Shown here: positions 54,254 through 63,650 of the stretch, piece by piece
Layout of the letters: each line of letters opens with the position of its first letter
Position numbering within the stretch: position 1 is the first letter of the stretch
Assembly: GCA_050246945.1 (NCBI GenBank)
Contig: JBFWVC010000006.1
Coordinates: 1-64,000 of the forward strand
From: JAEUMD01 sp050246945
GTDB lineage: Bacteria > Pseudomonadota > Alphaproteobacteria > Rhizobiales > Hyphomicrobiaceae
Length of the DNA: 64,000 nucleotides
Reading direction: 5' to 3'
Made by a program: the position numbers and the translations under genes
The notes under the pieces: generated by a model
What the model saw: only the letters and a program-made list of their open reading frames with translations
Told to the model about the DNA's origin: nothing
Databases searched by the model: none

Positions 54254-55900
54254 ATGACCCAGACGACTGCTGACGATACTGGCGAAGCGATCATGGCAGC
54301 TACGCCCGCGCCGAAGTCCTCCGCCGATCCCCGCCTTGCCGCCGAGATCGAACGGAGGCGCACGTTCGCAATCATCTCCCATCCCGACGCAGGCAAAACG
54401 ACGCTGACCGAGAAGCTGCTCCTGTTTGGCGGCGCGATCCAACTGGCCGGCCAGGTGAAGGCCAAAAAGGACAGGCAGTCCACGCGCTCGGACTGGATGG
54501 CGATCGAGAAAGCGCGCGGCATCTCGGTTGCTACATCGGTCATGACGTTCGAGTACGGCGGGCATGTCTTCAACCTGCTCGATACGCCCGGCCACGAGGA
54601 CTTCTCCGATCACACCTACCGGACGCTGACCGCGGTCGATTCCGCCATCATGGTGATCGACGCGGCACGCGGCATCGAGGCGCGCACGCTGAAGCTGTTC
54701 GAGATCTGCAGGCTGCGCGACATCCCAATCATAACGTTCATCAACAAGATGGACCGGGAGGCGCGCGAGCCGCTCGAAGCGCTGGACGAGATCGAAAAGA
54801 CATTGGCGCTCGATACGTGCCCGATGGTTTGGCCGATCGGCTCCGGCCGCGACTTCAAGGGCGTCTACGATCTCAGAACCAACAAGCTGCGCCGACTCGA
54901 CCAGGACGGCGCGGGTACGGACGTCTCGGGCGCAGACGATGCGGTATTCGACGAACTGATGGAGCCCAATGCAGCGGCGACATGGCGCGAGGAAGTGGAA
55001 CTCATTGGCGACAGTGCTCGGGCTTTCGACGTGGAAGCGTTCCGCCAGGGCACGCTTACTCCGGTCTTCTTCGGATCGGCTCTCAAGAATTTCGGCGTGA
55101 AAAGCCTGCTGGAAGCCCTGATCGCCTATGCGCCCTCCCCGCGCGACCAGAAGGCGGCGACCCGCACGATCCATGCTAGCGAACCGGCCATGACCGGTGT
55201 GATCTTCAAGATCCAAGCCAACATGGACAAGAACCACCGCGACCGCATCGCGTTCATGCGCGTGTGCTCGGGCAAGCTCACTCGCGGCATGAAGGCGAAG
55301 CTCGTCCGCACGGGGCGCGTGCTGGCATTGCAGGCGCCGCAGTTCTTCTTCGCGCAGGATCGTTCGCTGGCGGAAGAAGCCTACGCAGGCGACGTGGTCG
55401 GCATTCCCAACAAGGGACTTCTGCGCATCGGCGATGCGCTGACCGAGGGCGAGGACGTCACATTTCTCGGCATTCCGAATTTCGCGCCTGAAATCCTGCG
55501 GCGGGTACGCGCCAATGACGCCATCAAGTCCAAGAAGCTACGCGATGCACTGGAGGAGATGGCCGAGGAAGGCATTGTGCAACTGTTCTCTCCCATCGAC
55601 GGCACGCAGCCCGTCGTGGGCGTGATTGGCGCGCTGCAACTGGATGTGCTGGCGGACAGGCTGACTCACGAGTACGGCCTCGACACCGCGTTCGATGCAG
55701 CGCCGTGCGATTGCGTGCGCTGGATCTCGTCAGAGAAGGCTGGCGCGGTAGACGATTTCGTCAAGAAGCATCGCTCGCTCGTCGCCAAGGATCGCGAGGG
55801 CGTGTACGTATACCTGGCGCCCTCCATCTACAATCTGCAAACCGTGATGGAACGCGCGCCAGACATCGTCTTCAATGACATCAAAACGATCACGGTTTAA
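54254..55900 (+). CDS. prfC: Peptide chain release factor 3
   Basis: A 548-residue translational GTPase that removes RF1 and RF2 from the ribosome after termination. The G1 motif lies in AIISHPDAGKTTLTEKLL, followed by RGISVATSV, LLDTPGHEDFSDHTY (G3) and FINKMDRE (G4). RF3-specific segments SVMTFEYGGHVFN and GTQPVVGVIGALQLDVL are present. Starts at 54254 or 54293 are possible. Confidence 0.96.
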   Translation: MTQTTADDTGEAIMAATPAPKSSADPRLAAEIERRRTFAIISHPDAGKTTLTEKLLLFGGAIQLAGQVKAKKDRQSTRSDWMAIEKARGISVATSVMTFEYGGHVFNLLDTPGHEDFSDHTYRTLTAVDSAIMVIDAARGIEARTLKLFEICRLRDIPIITFINKMDREAREPLEALDEIEKTLALDTCPMVWPIGSGRDFKGVYDLRTNKLRRLDQDGAGTDVSGADDAVFDELMEPNAAATWREEVELIGDSARAFDVEAFRQGTLTPVFFGSALKNFGVKSLLEALIAYAPSPRDQKAATRTIHASEPAMTGVIFKIQANMDKNHRDRIAFMRVCSGKLTRGMKAKLVRTGRVLALQAPQFFFAQDRSLAEEAYAGDVVGIPNKGLLRIGDALTEGEDVTFLGIPNFAPEILRRVRANDAIKSKKLRDALEEMAEEGIVQLFSPIDGTQPVVGVIGALQLDVLADRLTHEYGLDTAFDAAPCDCVRWISSEKAGAVDDFVKKHRSLVAKDREGVYVYLAPSIYNLQTVMERAPDIVFNDIKTITV

Positions 55901-55949
55901 AACGTGTCGCGCAATAGCGTGGAGCGATTTTGCGAAAGCGACATGCGTT
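55901..55949. repeat. Dispersed palindrome, diverged, reverse orientation
   Basis: AACGTGTCGCGCAATAGCG at the left and TTTTGCGAAAGCGACATGCG at the right match the reverse complement of the 45-bp units at 20351-20511 with several changes. It overlaps or abuts the prfC stop codon and probably forms an imperfect hairpin at the mRNA end. Confidence 0.65.
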
Positions 55950-55984
55950 GCCCCCCTGGCTTTTTCGCAAGATCAAGGGGCGGC

Positions 55985-56030
55985 AAAAAAAGAAAGCGGC
56001 CGCTCCGGTGGGGGGAACCGGGCGGCCGCT
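55985..56030 (-). terminator. Rho-independent terminator on the minus strand
   Basis: AGCGGCCGC (55995-56003) pairs with GCGGCCGCT (56022-56030), extended by CCGGT/ACCGG around a G-rich loop. Read on the minus strand the stem is followed by TTTCTTTTTTT (55995-55985). It lies 95 nt downstream of the stop of the minus-strand small secreted protein gene, which it should terminate. Confidence 0.85.
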
Positions 56031-56124
56031 CGATGTAGTCGGTCATCTCAATCGAGGGGGCGATGACCGACACTTCCAAACCGTTGGATCGTGGCGCGCG
56101 CGTCCAGGAGCGCCAACTATTTCG

Positions 56125-56424
56125 TCAGTTCGCCTTCTTCGCGCAGTCGGCAAGCATCTGATCGCGCTTGCGAGCCGAAGCCTTCCAAACGTCGGGCGGC
56201 ACCTGGGCGCACCAGGCGTTATGGCGCGGCAGTTCGGAATGCCATTCAGGTCCCGTGAAGCCGCATTTCAGCTTCTCGTTCTGCTGCTGCTGCTTCAGCG
56301 CGGTGGCGGCATACCACTGGCAGTTGGACTGAGCCGAGACTGGGACCGTGGCGAGCACCAGCGCGAAAAACGTACCCGACAGCATCGGGACAATCGACAT
56401 CGGGTTCGCAGCCATGCGGATCAT
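56125..56424 (-). CDS. Small secreted Cys-containing protein
   Basis: A 99-residue exported protein. From the ATG at 56424, with AAGGA at suitable distance upstream, a signal peptide runs MIRMAANPMSIVPMLSGTFF and ends near VPVSAQS. The mature part of about 70 residues has four cysteines (SNCQWY, KLKCGF, AWCAQ, LADCAKK) that could form two disulfides, and Gln-rich and Trp-containing stretches. I do not recognise a named family. The nearby convergent terminator supports that it is a real gene. An ATG at 56433 is an alternative start. Confidence 0.72.
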   Translation of the reverse strand: MIRMAANPMSIVPMLSGTFFALVLATVPVSAQSNCQWYAATALKQQQQNEKLKCGFTGPEWHSELPRHNAWCAQVPPDVWKASARKRDQMLADCAKKAN

Positions 56425-56678
56425 CTGGTCCATCCTTGTGGTGTCACCTTGCCCTTGCCGGCAGCGGCAAGGTTTCAAGCGATCATGACGGTAAAATTAA
56501 ACGCTGCAAGATGAACCCGCTCTGAATGCGGCCGCTGGCCAATATTCAGGTTATCAGCACTGCCGAAAAAGTGCCTACTTTCAGGCTGGGGAACGTTGCC
56601 CGCAGGCAGCGCAGGCGCCGTTACGAATCGGATAGGTTGCAGGTTCGCGAAACTCAGAACCCGCATATACCGAGGATC

Positions 56679-58868
56679 ATGGCGTCCAAGCTCTCCAGAA
56701 CCCGCGGCCTCGCGCCTGCCGCCGACATGGCGGCTGCACAGCAGGTGCTCGAGGAGACGTTCGGCTACAAGAGTTTCCGGCTCGAGCAAGCGCGAATCGT
56801 CGAGACGGTGCTCGCGGGTGGCGACGCGCTGGTACTGATGCCGACCGGCGGCGGCAAGTCGCTGTGCTACCAGATCCCCGCCCTCGTCCGGAAAGGCGTT
56901 GGCGTCGTCGTCTCGCCGCTCATCGCGCTGATGCAGGACCAGGTGGCAGCGCTGGAGGCGGCCGGGGTCGCAGCTGCCTTCCTCAACTCCTCGCAGACAT
57001 TCGCGGAAATGGTGGACGTCGAGCGGCGCCTTGAACGCGGCGACCTCGAACTCATCTACGTCGCGCCGGAGCGGCTCGTGCAGGAACGCACGCTGGAGCG
57101 GCTGTCGCGCGTCGAGATCGCGCTGTTCGCCATTGACGAAGCGCATTGCGTCTCGCAATGGGGACACGACTTCCGGCCCGAATATCGGCAGCTCAAGATC
57201 CTGGCCGAGCGCTTTCCCGACATTCCGCGCATCGCGCTGACGGCAACGGCGGACGAGCGCACGCGCGAGGAAATCATCGCCGAGTTGAGGCTGCAGCGGG
57301 CAGAACGCTTCGTCGCCAGCTTCGACAGGCCCAACATCCGCTATACGATTGCGGAGATGGGCTCGGTCAGCGCGCGCGAGCGGCTTTGGCAGTTCATCCT
57401 GAGTGAACATCCGGCGGACGCCGGCATCGTCTACTGCCTGTCACGGCGCGCGGTAGACGAGACAGCGCGCTGGTTCACGGCCAAGGGACGCAAGGCGCTC
57501 GCCTACCATGCGGGGCTCGATGCGGAGACGCGGCGCGAGGCACAGCGCACGTTCCTCGAAGAGGACGGCCTGATCGTCGTCGCAACGATTGCTTTCGGAA
57601 TGGGCATCGACAAGCCAGACGTGCGCTTCGTTGCGCATCTCAATCTGCCGAAGACCATCGAGTCCTATTATCAGGAAACCGGGCGCGCAGGCCGCGACGG
57701 CGAACCTGCCAATGCCTGGATGGCTTATGGCTTGCAGGACATCATCCAGCAGCGCCAATGGATCGCCCAGTCGGAAGGTACTGAAGCCTTCCGGCAGGTG
57801 CAGCGGCAGAAACTCGACGCGCTGATCGGCCTGGCCGAGATGGCCGGATGCCGGCGCCAGGCGCTTCTCGCCTATTTCGGCGAGCGGCACAGCGAGCCCT
57901 GCGGCAATTGCGACAACTGCCTCACTCCGCCCACCACGATCGACGGCACGGATGCCGCCCGCAAGGCGCTGTCGGCGGTCTACCGCACGGGGCAGGCGTT
58001 CGGTGTGGGCTACGTGGTCGACGTGCTGACGGGAAAGTCGAACGAGCGGATCGTGCGAAACGGACACGACCGTCTATCGGTTTTCGCCATCGGAGCCGAC
58101 ACAGAAGCGGTGCAATGGCGCGGACTTTTCCGCCAGCTCACGGCCGCAGGCTATCTCACGGGCGACGAGGAAGGTCATGGCACGCTGCTGCTGACGGAGG
58201 GAGCACGGCCGCTTCTGCGCGGCGAGATCACGTTCCCGATACGGATGTCACCAGCCGCGCCTGCTCGCGAGAAGAAATCGCGCCGCGCGGGCAAGGCAGC
58301 GCTGACCGGTGTTGCGCCGCACGACCGCGAGCTTTACGAGACGCTGCGGCAGCTGCGCGTCGAACTGGCGGCGCGGGCCAAGGTGCCGCCCTACGTCATC
58401 TGCCACGACCGGACGCTGGCTGAACTGGCTGCCCGACGGCCGGCCAACGAGGCGGCGCTGCACGACATAACAGGTCTCGGTGCGGCCAAGATCGCCAAGT
58501 TTGGCGCGGATTTTCTGGGCGTGATCTCGCGGGCGGGCCGCCGGGACTCGCGACTCGACAATCGTCTTTCGGCGACGGCCAACGAAACACTGGCGCTGCA
58601 TCTTGCGGGGGACGACGCCGACACCATCTCTGAGAAGCGTGGGCTGGAGCGGGCGACAATCCTCGGTCACCTTGCCGAGGCGATTGAAGCGGGGCTTGTC
58701 GAAGCTGGCGACGCAGTGGGGCTTGCCGCGGCGGAACTGGACGAAATCCTGGCCGCATTCGAGCGTTGCGGTACGTTGGAGAGCGGCAAGCTCGGACCCG
58801 TGCATGCGGCTCTCGACGGGCGCTACGATTTCGGCACATTAAAGTGCTTGCTTGCTGAGCTGGCGTGA
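56679..58868 (+). CDS. recQ: ATP-dependent DNA helicase RecQ
   Basis: A 729-residue 3'-5' helicase acting in recombination and fork repair. The start at 56679 follows GAGG. Motif I is LMPTGGGKSLCYQIPALV, motif II DEAHCVSQWGHDFR, motif VI QETGRAGRDG. The zinc-binding cysteines of the RQC domain are in MAGCRRQALLAYF and CGNCDNC. RQC winged helix and HRDC (residues about 540-620) domains follow, with a further C-terminal region of about 80 residues. The upstream in-frame stretch from 56526 is not conserved. Confidence 0.96.
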   Translation: MASKLSRTRGLAPAADMAAAQQVLEETFGYKSFRLEQARIVETVLAGGDALVLMPTGGGKSLCYQIPALVRKGVGVVVSPLIALMQDQVAALEAAGVAAAFLNSSQTFAEMVDVERRLERGDLELIYVAPERLVQERTLERLSRVEIALFAIDEAHCVSQWGHDFRPEYRQLKILAERFPDIPRIALTATADERTREEIIAELRLQRAERFVASFDRPNIRYTIAEMGSVSARERLWQFILSEHPADAGIVYCLSRRAVDETARWFTAKGRKALAYHAGLDAETRREAQRTFLEEDGLIVVATIAFGMGIDKPDVRFVAHLNLPKTIESYYQETGRAGRDGEPANAWMAYGLQDIIQQRQWIAQSEGTEAFRQVQRQKLDALIGLAEMAGCRRQALLAYFGERHSEPCGNCDNCLTPPTTIDGTDAARKALSAVYRTGQAFGVGYVVDVLTGKSNERIVRNGHDRLSVFAIGADTEAVQWRGLFRQLTAAGYLTGDEEGHGTLLLTEGARPLLRGEITFPIRMSPAAPAREKKSRRAGKAALTGVAPHDRELYETLRQLRVELAARAKVPPYVICHDRTLAELAARRPANEAALHDITGLGAAKIAKFGADFLGVISRAGRRDSRLDNRLSATANETLALHLAGDDADTISEKRGLERATILGHLAEAIEAGLVEAGDAVGLAAAELDEILAAFERCGTLESGKLGPVHAALDGRYDFGTLKCLLAELA

Positions 58869-58923
58869 CAGGTGGTGCAACTGCTCCCGATACGATAATC
58901 ATCTTGGCGGAGAAAATTCCGAA

Positions 58924-59391
58924 TTGAACGTACTAAGCCAGTATGCCGCCCTTCCATACGTCGTAACGCGCGACGGCCTGCTCGTGTGCCTTATTACGTC
59001 ACGCGGTACCAAGCGATGGATCATCCCCAAAGGCTGGCCCAAGGACGGCTATACGCCTCAAGCCATGGCCGCCCGCGAGGCCAAGGAGGAGGCAGGGCTG
59101 ACGGGCCGTGTATCGGCAGAACCGATGGGAAGCTTCGACTACCGCAAACGGCTGCACTTTTTCGCCAGCGTGACCTGCCGCGTCAGCGTGTTTCCCTTGC
59201 TCGTCGAGGCGCAGCGCCACGAATGGCGCGAGAAGGGCGAACGCCGGCTGGAATGGATGTTGCCGAAGAAGGCGGCAAAGCGTGTCGACGAGCCTGAGCT
59301 TTCCCAGCTCATCCTCGGGCTCGGGGATTGGCTCTCCGGTCGCCGCATGGAGACTGTCGCCGGCAGTGGCGAAGCGCCCCATTCCCTCTGA
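58924..59391 (+). CDS. Nudix hydrolase
   Basis: A protein of about 155 residues with a Nudix fold. The Nudix box is GYTPQAMAAREAKEEAGL, keeping the REAxEEAG catalytic core but with Gln-Ala where the first Glu of the consensus is expected. RWIIPKGWPK before it and GSFDYRKRLHFFA after are typical of the diphosphoinositol polyphosphate phosphohydrolase-like subgroup. The start is probably a TTG at 58924, because the earlier frame overlaps recQ. It would hydrolyse a nucleoside diphosphate-linked substrate. Confidence 0.82.
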   Translation: MNVLSQYAALPYVVTRDGLLVCLITSRGTKRWIIPKGWPKDGYTPQAMAAREAKEEAGLTGRVSAEPMGSFDYRKRLHFFASVTCRVSVFPLLVEAQRHEWREKGERRLEWMLPKKAAKRVDEPELSQLILGLGDWLSGRRMETVAGSGEAPHSL

Positions 59392-59526
59392 AATTCACGG
59401 TATAACCAACATCGTCCATTGTCATATTTCCGCTTTTCCTGTATCGCCCCCGCGGAACAAGTGAGCCGGTAGCGCGCCGCTCTGCAACGGAGTGCACCTC
59501 AAGATCCGCGCAAGGGAGCGCCCTGG

Positions 59527-61050
59527 ATGGTGAGCGACCAGAATGTGCCCCGGAAGGCACGCCATCTCAAAAAGTCGTCGCTCGACAAGGATCTGAGCAA
59601 GATTGCGCGCGTTGAAGACGCGACACGGGCCATCTCCATGAGCGTCATTTCGCTCGGAGCGGGGCTCGTTTTTCTTGCCGCGGCCGGCCTCGTTGCTGCG
59701 ACACAGGTCACCGACGAGGCTTCGGGCGCGCTGATCGTCGTCGCGGCCATCCTCGGCGGTTACATGGCACTCAACATCGGCGCCAACGATGTTGCCAACA
59801 ATGTTGCTCCCGCAGTCGGTTCGCGCGCTTTGACTCTGTTCGGCGCCCTGGTGATCGCCGCCATCTTCGAAGCGGCCGGTGCGCTGCTGGCCGGCGGAGA
59901 CGTGGTCAAGACGATCTCGAAGGGCATCATCGCTCCGGAAGCGGTCGCCAACGATCAAATTTTCATCTGGGCCATGATGGCGGCGCTGTTCTCGTCGGCG
60001 TTGTGGATCAACCTTGCCACCTATCTGGGAGCGCCCGTTTCGACCACGCACGCAGTTGTCGGCGGCGTGATGGGGGCCGGCATCGCAGCGGCGGGCCTTG
60101 GCGCGGTCAATTGGCCGACGATGACGACGATTGCCGCAAGCTGGGTCATTTCGCCAATACTCGGCGGCGTGATCGCTGCCGCATTCCTGGCCTTCATCAA
60201 AGCCTTCATCATCTATACGACAGACAAGATCGCCGCAGCGCGAAGATGGGTGCCTCTGCTGCTGGCGATCATGGCCGGTTCCTTTGCCGCTTATCTGATG
60301 CTCAAGGGCTTCAGCAAGATCTGGAGGCCGAGCCCGAACGAGATTGTCGCCTATTCATTTCTCGTTTTCGCCGGCTCCGCGCTGCTTCTCAAGCCGGTCA
60401 TCCATCGTCAGTCCGAAGGGCTGGAGAACCGCAACCAATCCTTGCGCAAGCTGTTCCACATGCCGCTGATCTTCGCCGCGGCGCTCTTGTCATTCGCGCA
60501 CGGAGCCAACGACGTGGCCAACGCCGTCGGTCCGCTCGCCGCCATCATTCATGCCAGCACCACGCATAAGGCGGCGACGGCCGTTCACATTCCGCTCTGG
60601 GTGATGATGATCGGCGCCTTCGGCATATCGCTCGGCCTGTTCTTCTACGGACCGCGCCTGATCAAGATGGTCGGCGAGCAGATCACAAAGATGAACCCGA
60701 TGCGCGCTTACTGCGTGGCGCTGTCGGCCGCCATCACCGTGATCGTCGCCTCGGCGCTCGGGCTGCCGGTTTCGTCCACGCACATCGCGGTCGGCGCCGT
60801 GTTCGGCGTCGGCTTCTTCCGCGAGTGGTACACGACGCACAGCCGGCGCCGGCGCGCCTACATCCGCACCAAGAGCAGCGGGGAGATCAAGATCAAGGAT
60901 CACGTTGCACCCGATCCAGAGGAACTCTTGCGACGCAAGCTCGTGCGGCGATCCCACTTCATGGCGGTGGTCGCGGCCTGGATCGTAACCGTGCCGGCGT
61001 CCGCGCTCCTCGCCGCAATCCTGTTCTATGCCATGTCGCACATCAGGTGA
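59527..61050 (+). CDS. pit: PiT-family inorganic phosphate transporter
   Basis: A 507-residue low-affinity phosphate:cation symporter of the inner membrane. The duplicated PiT signatures NIGANDVANNVAPAVGSRAL and SFAHGANDVANAVGPLAAII are present, along with VSTTHAVVGGVMGAG and VSSTHIAVGAVFGVG. About eleven to twelve hydrophobic segments and a polar N-terminal extension of 35 residues are seen. GGGAG lies upstream of the ATG. No regulatory PhoU-like partner gene (DUF47) is adjacent. Confidence 0.95.
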   Translation: MVSDQNVPRKARHLKKSSLDKDLSKIARVEDATRAISMSVISLGAGLVFLAAAGLVAATQVTDEASGALIVVAAILGGYMALNIGANDVANNVAPAVGSRALTLFGALVIAAIFEAAGALLAGGDVVKTISKGIIAPEAVANDQIFIWAMMAALFSSALWINLATYLGAPVSTTHAVVGGVMGAGIAAAGLGAVNWPTMTTIAASWVISPILGGVIAAAFLAFIKAFIIYTTDKIAAARRWVPLLLAIMAGSFAAYLMLKGFSKIWRPSPNEIVAYSFLVFAGSALLLKPVIHRQSEGLENRNQSLRKLFHMPLIFAAALLSFAHGANDVANAVGPLAAIIHASTTHKAATAVHIPLWVMMIGAFGISLGLFFYGPRLIKMVGEQITKMNPMRAYCVALSAAITVIVASALGLPVSSTHIAVGAVFGVGFFREWYTTHSRRRRAYIRTKSSGEIKIKDHVAPDPEELLRRKLVRRSHFMAVVAAWIVTVPASALLAAILFYAMSHIR

Positions 61051-61258
61051 TCTGCGCCTGCGCTGCAAATGCGAAAGCTTGTGCCGAGAGATTATCGGCT
61101 AGCGATCAGCGATTGATTCAGGTCGCGACAGGCGACGTCAGTGCCAACGAGTCAAGCAGCCGCTACGACTGCAGCGATACGGGCAATCTGGACCACGCCA
61201 TATGGCCTGACGGCAGCGCGGCTGGGATTGGCGGCAGAGACGTTCGGGCTGACACCCG

Positions 61259-61480
61259 TCAGTGCGCACTCGGCGCTCCGGATAGCTGGCGAACGATGGC
61301 CTCAGCCGTCTCACGAACCGCCACGTGAACACTGAGGCCTTCCGCGTCGGTTCGGGTGAGCATGATTCGCGCTCCTCCGATTGCCGACTGCTTTTCCACG
61401 CTCAGTATCTCGTCCGCTCGCACCTCGAGTGTCTCACCGTTAATGCGATGCAACAGGAGTTTTGGGTTGTTGTTCGCCAT
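61259..61480 (-). CDS. Small FlbD-like protein
   Basis: A 73-residue cytosolic protein. GAAGGATC precedes the ATG at 61480. The pattern LLLHRINGETLEVRADEILS, then ARIMLTR and VAVRETAEAIVRQL resembles FlbD-family swarming motility proteins in length and strand order (an I-x-L-x-R-x-NG start and a late V-x-E-T/S-x-E-x-I helix). No flagellar genes are nearby, so the resemblance may reflect only a shared small fold. It lies downstream of the decarboxylase gene's convergent-free region on the same strand. Confidence 0.6.
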   Translation of the reverse strand: MANNNPKLLLHRINGETLEVRADEILSVEKQSAIGGARIMLTRTDAEGLSVHVAVRETAEAIVRQLSGAPSAH

Positions 61481-61608
61481 CGCGCTGATCCTTCGCACAA
61501 ATTCAGCAGTCGCACCCCTTTCCCAGGACATAATGCATGCTGTCGTTGCCTTGATCAACGCCTTCTATTTTTGCCAGATGCCGGCTCGGTGGCGGCGCCT
61601 TGAACCGG

Positions 61609-63270
61609 CTATCGTGCGGCAGGCTTGTCTTGCTTATCCGGAGAAAGCTCCCGACCAAGCCGCACGAGAGCCTCTGATGTATCCATACGATCGAGCATGA
61701 TCTCAATCAGCACAGGCCCTTGCTGCGTTTCGATGGCGCGCGAGAGCGCGGCCTCAAACTCATCTTCCGTGGCAACTCTCACCCCCCAACCGCTGCCGAA
61801 CACTTCGGGCAAGCGATGATAATCCCATCGCTGGATATTGTTATAGGGCCCCTCGTGGATCACGCGCTCGGTCGTATAGCCGTCATTATTCAGCAGCAGG
61901 AGGACAGCGTTGCTATTGCGACGACACAGAGTGGACAGTTCCTGCGCCGTCATTTGGAAGGCGCCATCGCCGATCAACGTGACGGCTCGCCTCTTCGGAT
62001 CGGCAAGCGAGGCTCCAAGCGTCGCAGGCAGCGCATAGCCAATCGAAAGATAGAAGGCCTGGCCCAGGAACCCCACATCGTTGTGCATCACCAGATCCGC
62101 CGCCGCGAAAAGTGCGTCTCCGGTGTCCGCGATGACGATCGTATTGTCGCTGATGAGGGTGTTCAGCCAGTTGATCAACCGCTCGACCGTCATCTTCTCA
62201 CCCGCTCTCGCCTTGAATCCAGACGCCACGAGGCGGGACACTCCGCTGAACGGTGGATGCGAGAGACCACTTGGCGGCATTCGCTCGGCCAAACCGCTGA
62301 CCGCGTCGCCAATCCATACGTTCTCATAAACGTGATGGCTTATCTTGAGGCGTCCGGAGTTCGCAAGGATCATTCGCCGATCATGAAGGCGGCTGGAATA
62401 GATACCGAAATTGATATCGCTCATCCATGCGCCGAGGCATAGCAACACATCACTCCCTTCAACGATCTCGCGCACGGCATGTCGCGAGGTGGCTCCTTCA
62501 TAGACGCCAATCGCTTGTGGATGGTGCTCGGAAATCACTGTCTTGCCGAGCAGCGTCGTTGCCACAGGCATATGGCTTGCTTCAACCAACCTCTGGAATT
62601 CTGCCATTAGCCCGAAGCGGTGCAGCTCGACACCACCGAGAATTACAGGACGCTCGGCAGCTTCCAGCAGCGACATTGCCTCATCGATCGCCTCTCGCAG
62701 GGCTTCGGGATCGGATTCCCTCCTGACCTTTGGAAATGGACCTGGGGCGATGCAGGCGCTGTCGACCATGTCTGCTGGTATCTCCATCATGATCGGACGC
62801 TTCTCAGCTAAGCAGCGCGTCAGGGCTGCATCGATGCGTTGCGGAGCCTCACCTGGGTCGTCCAGCAGAACAGAGGATACCGTGATAAACGAATAAGCCT
62901 TTTGCATCGTGGTAAAGTCGCCGACGCCATGATGAAGTAGCATGGACGATCGACGCTGTGTCGTACGCGGGCTGCCAACAAGTACGACAACCGGCACCTG
63001 TTCTGCGTAGGCGCCAGCAACAGCGTTCATAGCGCTGAACCCGCCGACACCCCACGTGACGCAGATACAGCCGATACCGTTGATGCGCGCATAAGCATCT
63101 GCCGCGTAGCCTGCATTAAGTTCATTACAGGTCCCGACAACTTCGATGCCGCTTTCGATCATACGATCCATGAAGGTCAGAACGTAGTCGCCCGGAACTC
63201 CGAACGCGTGCCGGATTCCAGCCTCCTTGAGGCGTGACAGCAGGTAGGTCGCGACTGTGTTGCGGATCAT
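61609..63270 (-). CDS. Pyruvate/indolepyruvate decarboxylase-like ThDP enzyme
   Basis: A 553-residue thiamine diphosphate enzyme of the PDC/IPDC group. Glu50 (GTCNELNAGYAADAYAR) activates the cofactor; His113 and His114 (LLHHGVGD) occupy the same positions as the catalytic pair of Zymomonas pyruvate decarboxylase. The ThDP motif is GDGAFQMTAQEL to LLLNNDGYTTE, followed by IHEGPYNNIQRWDY. It should decarboxylate a 2-keto acid to an aldehyde; pyruvate versus indolepyruvate cannot be decided. The ATG at 63270 is chosen because the upstream 66 codons are not family-like. Confidence 0.9.
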   Translation of the reverse strand: MIRNTVATYLLSRLKEAGIRHAFGVPGDYVLTFMDRMIESGIEVVGTCNELNAGYAADAYARINGIGCICVTWGVGGFSAMNAVAGAYAEQVPVVVLVGSPRTTQRRSSMLLHHGVGDFTTMQKAYSFITVSSVLLDDPGEAPQRIDAALTRCLAEKRPIMMEIPADMVDSACIAPGPFPKVRRESDPEALREAIDEAMSLLEAAERPVILGGVELHRFGLMAEFQRLVEASHMPVATTLLGKTVISEHHPQAIGVYEGATSRHAVREIVEGSDVLLCLGAWMSDINFGIYSSRLHDRRMILANSGRLKISHHVYENVWIGDAVSGLAERMPPSGLSHPPFSGVSRLVASGFKARAGEKMTVERLINWLNTLISDNTIVIADTGDALFAAADLVMHNDVGFLGQAFYLSIGYALPATLGASLADPKRRAVTLIGDGAFQMTAQELSTLCRRNSNAVLLLLNNDGYTTERVIHEGPYNNIQRWDYHRLPEVFGSGWGVRVATEDEFEAALSRAIETQQGPVLIEIMLDRMDTSEALVRLGRELSPDKQDKPAAR

Positions 63271-63650
63271 TCGAAAAGAATGCTTCCAACGACGATACTC
63301 GTCAATCGGATTGCACGACCGCAAACGCGGTCCGATGCGGATTGCAGTGCACTCGGGATCTCCTGACGCATTCCTTAGGAAACATGGGCGGCACTTAGCG
63401 ACGAGGCCCGCATTCGGGATCAGATCCACTGTCACGCGACCATGTTCCGGGATATCGACATTCTCCAAGGCAACGACAACGTCGGGACGGTGTCTGCGCC
63501 CTGGTCACGGATGGCTCAGTCAACCGAGCCCCGCATCGCAGATGCGGCAGCTCAATGCAGATCAACAACTCAACGGGTTGCCTATAGTCCCAGAAACTGG
63601 GATTACATTGTTGTTCATCATTTTGTCGCGCCAATTCTCGGTGGGCTGAT
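63271..63650. other. Divergent gap upstream of decarboxylase and SGNH genes
   Basis: These 380 nt separate two divergent genes and are less GC-rich than the rest of the window. Frames run through on both strands but have no recognisable product. A perfect palindrome TCCCAG-AAA-CTGGGA lies at 63588-63602, 48 nt before the SGNH start codon, and is a candidate operator. Nothing else was seen. Confidence 0.45.

Noticed and set aside
54020..54294. Possible frameshifted short gene on the minus strand overlapping the prfC start
   Set aside because: Two adjacent frames look somewhat protein-like, but no family, ribosome binding site or conserved start could be shown; comparison with relatives would be needed to see an intact version.
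63271..63468. N-terminal extension of the decarboxylase to 63468
   Set aside because: The extra 66 codons lack family similarity, and the ATG at 63270 places Glu50 and His113/His114 at the positions known in pyruvate decarboxylase.
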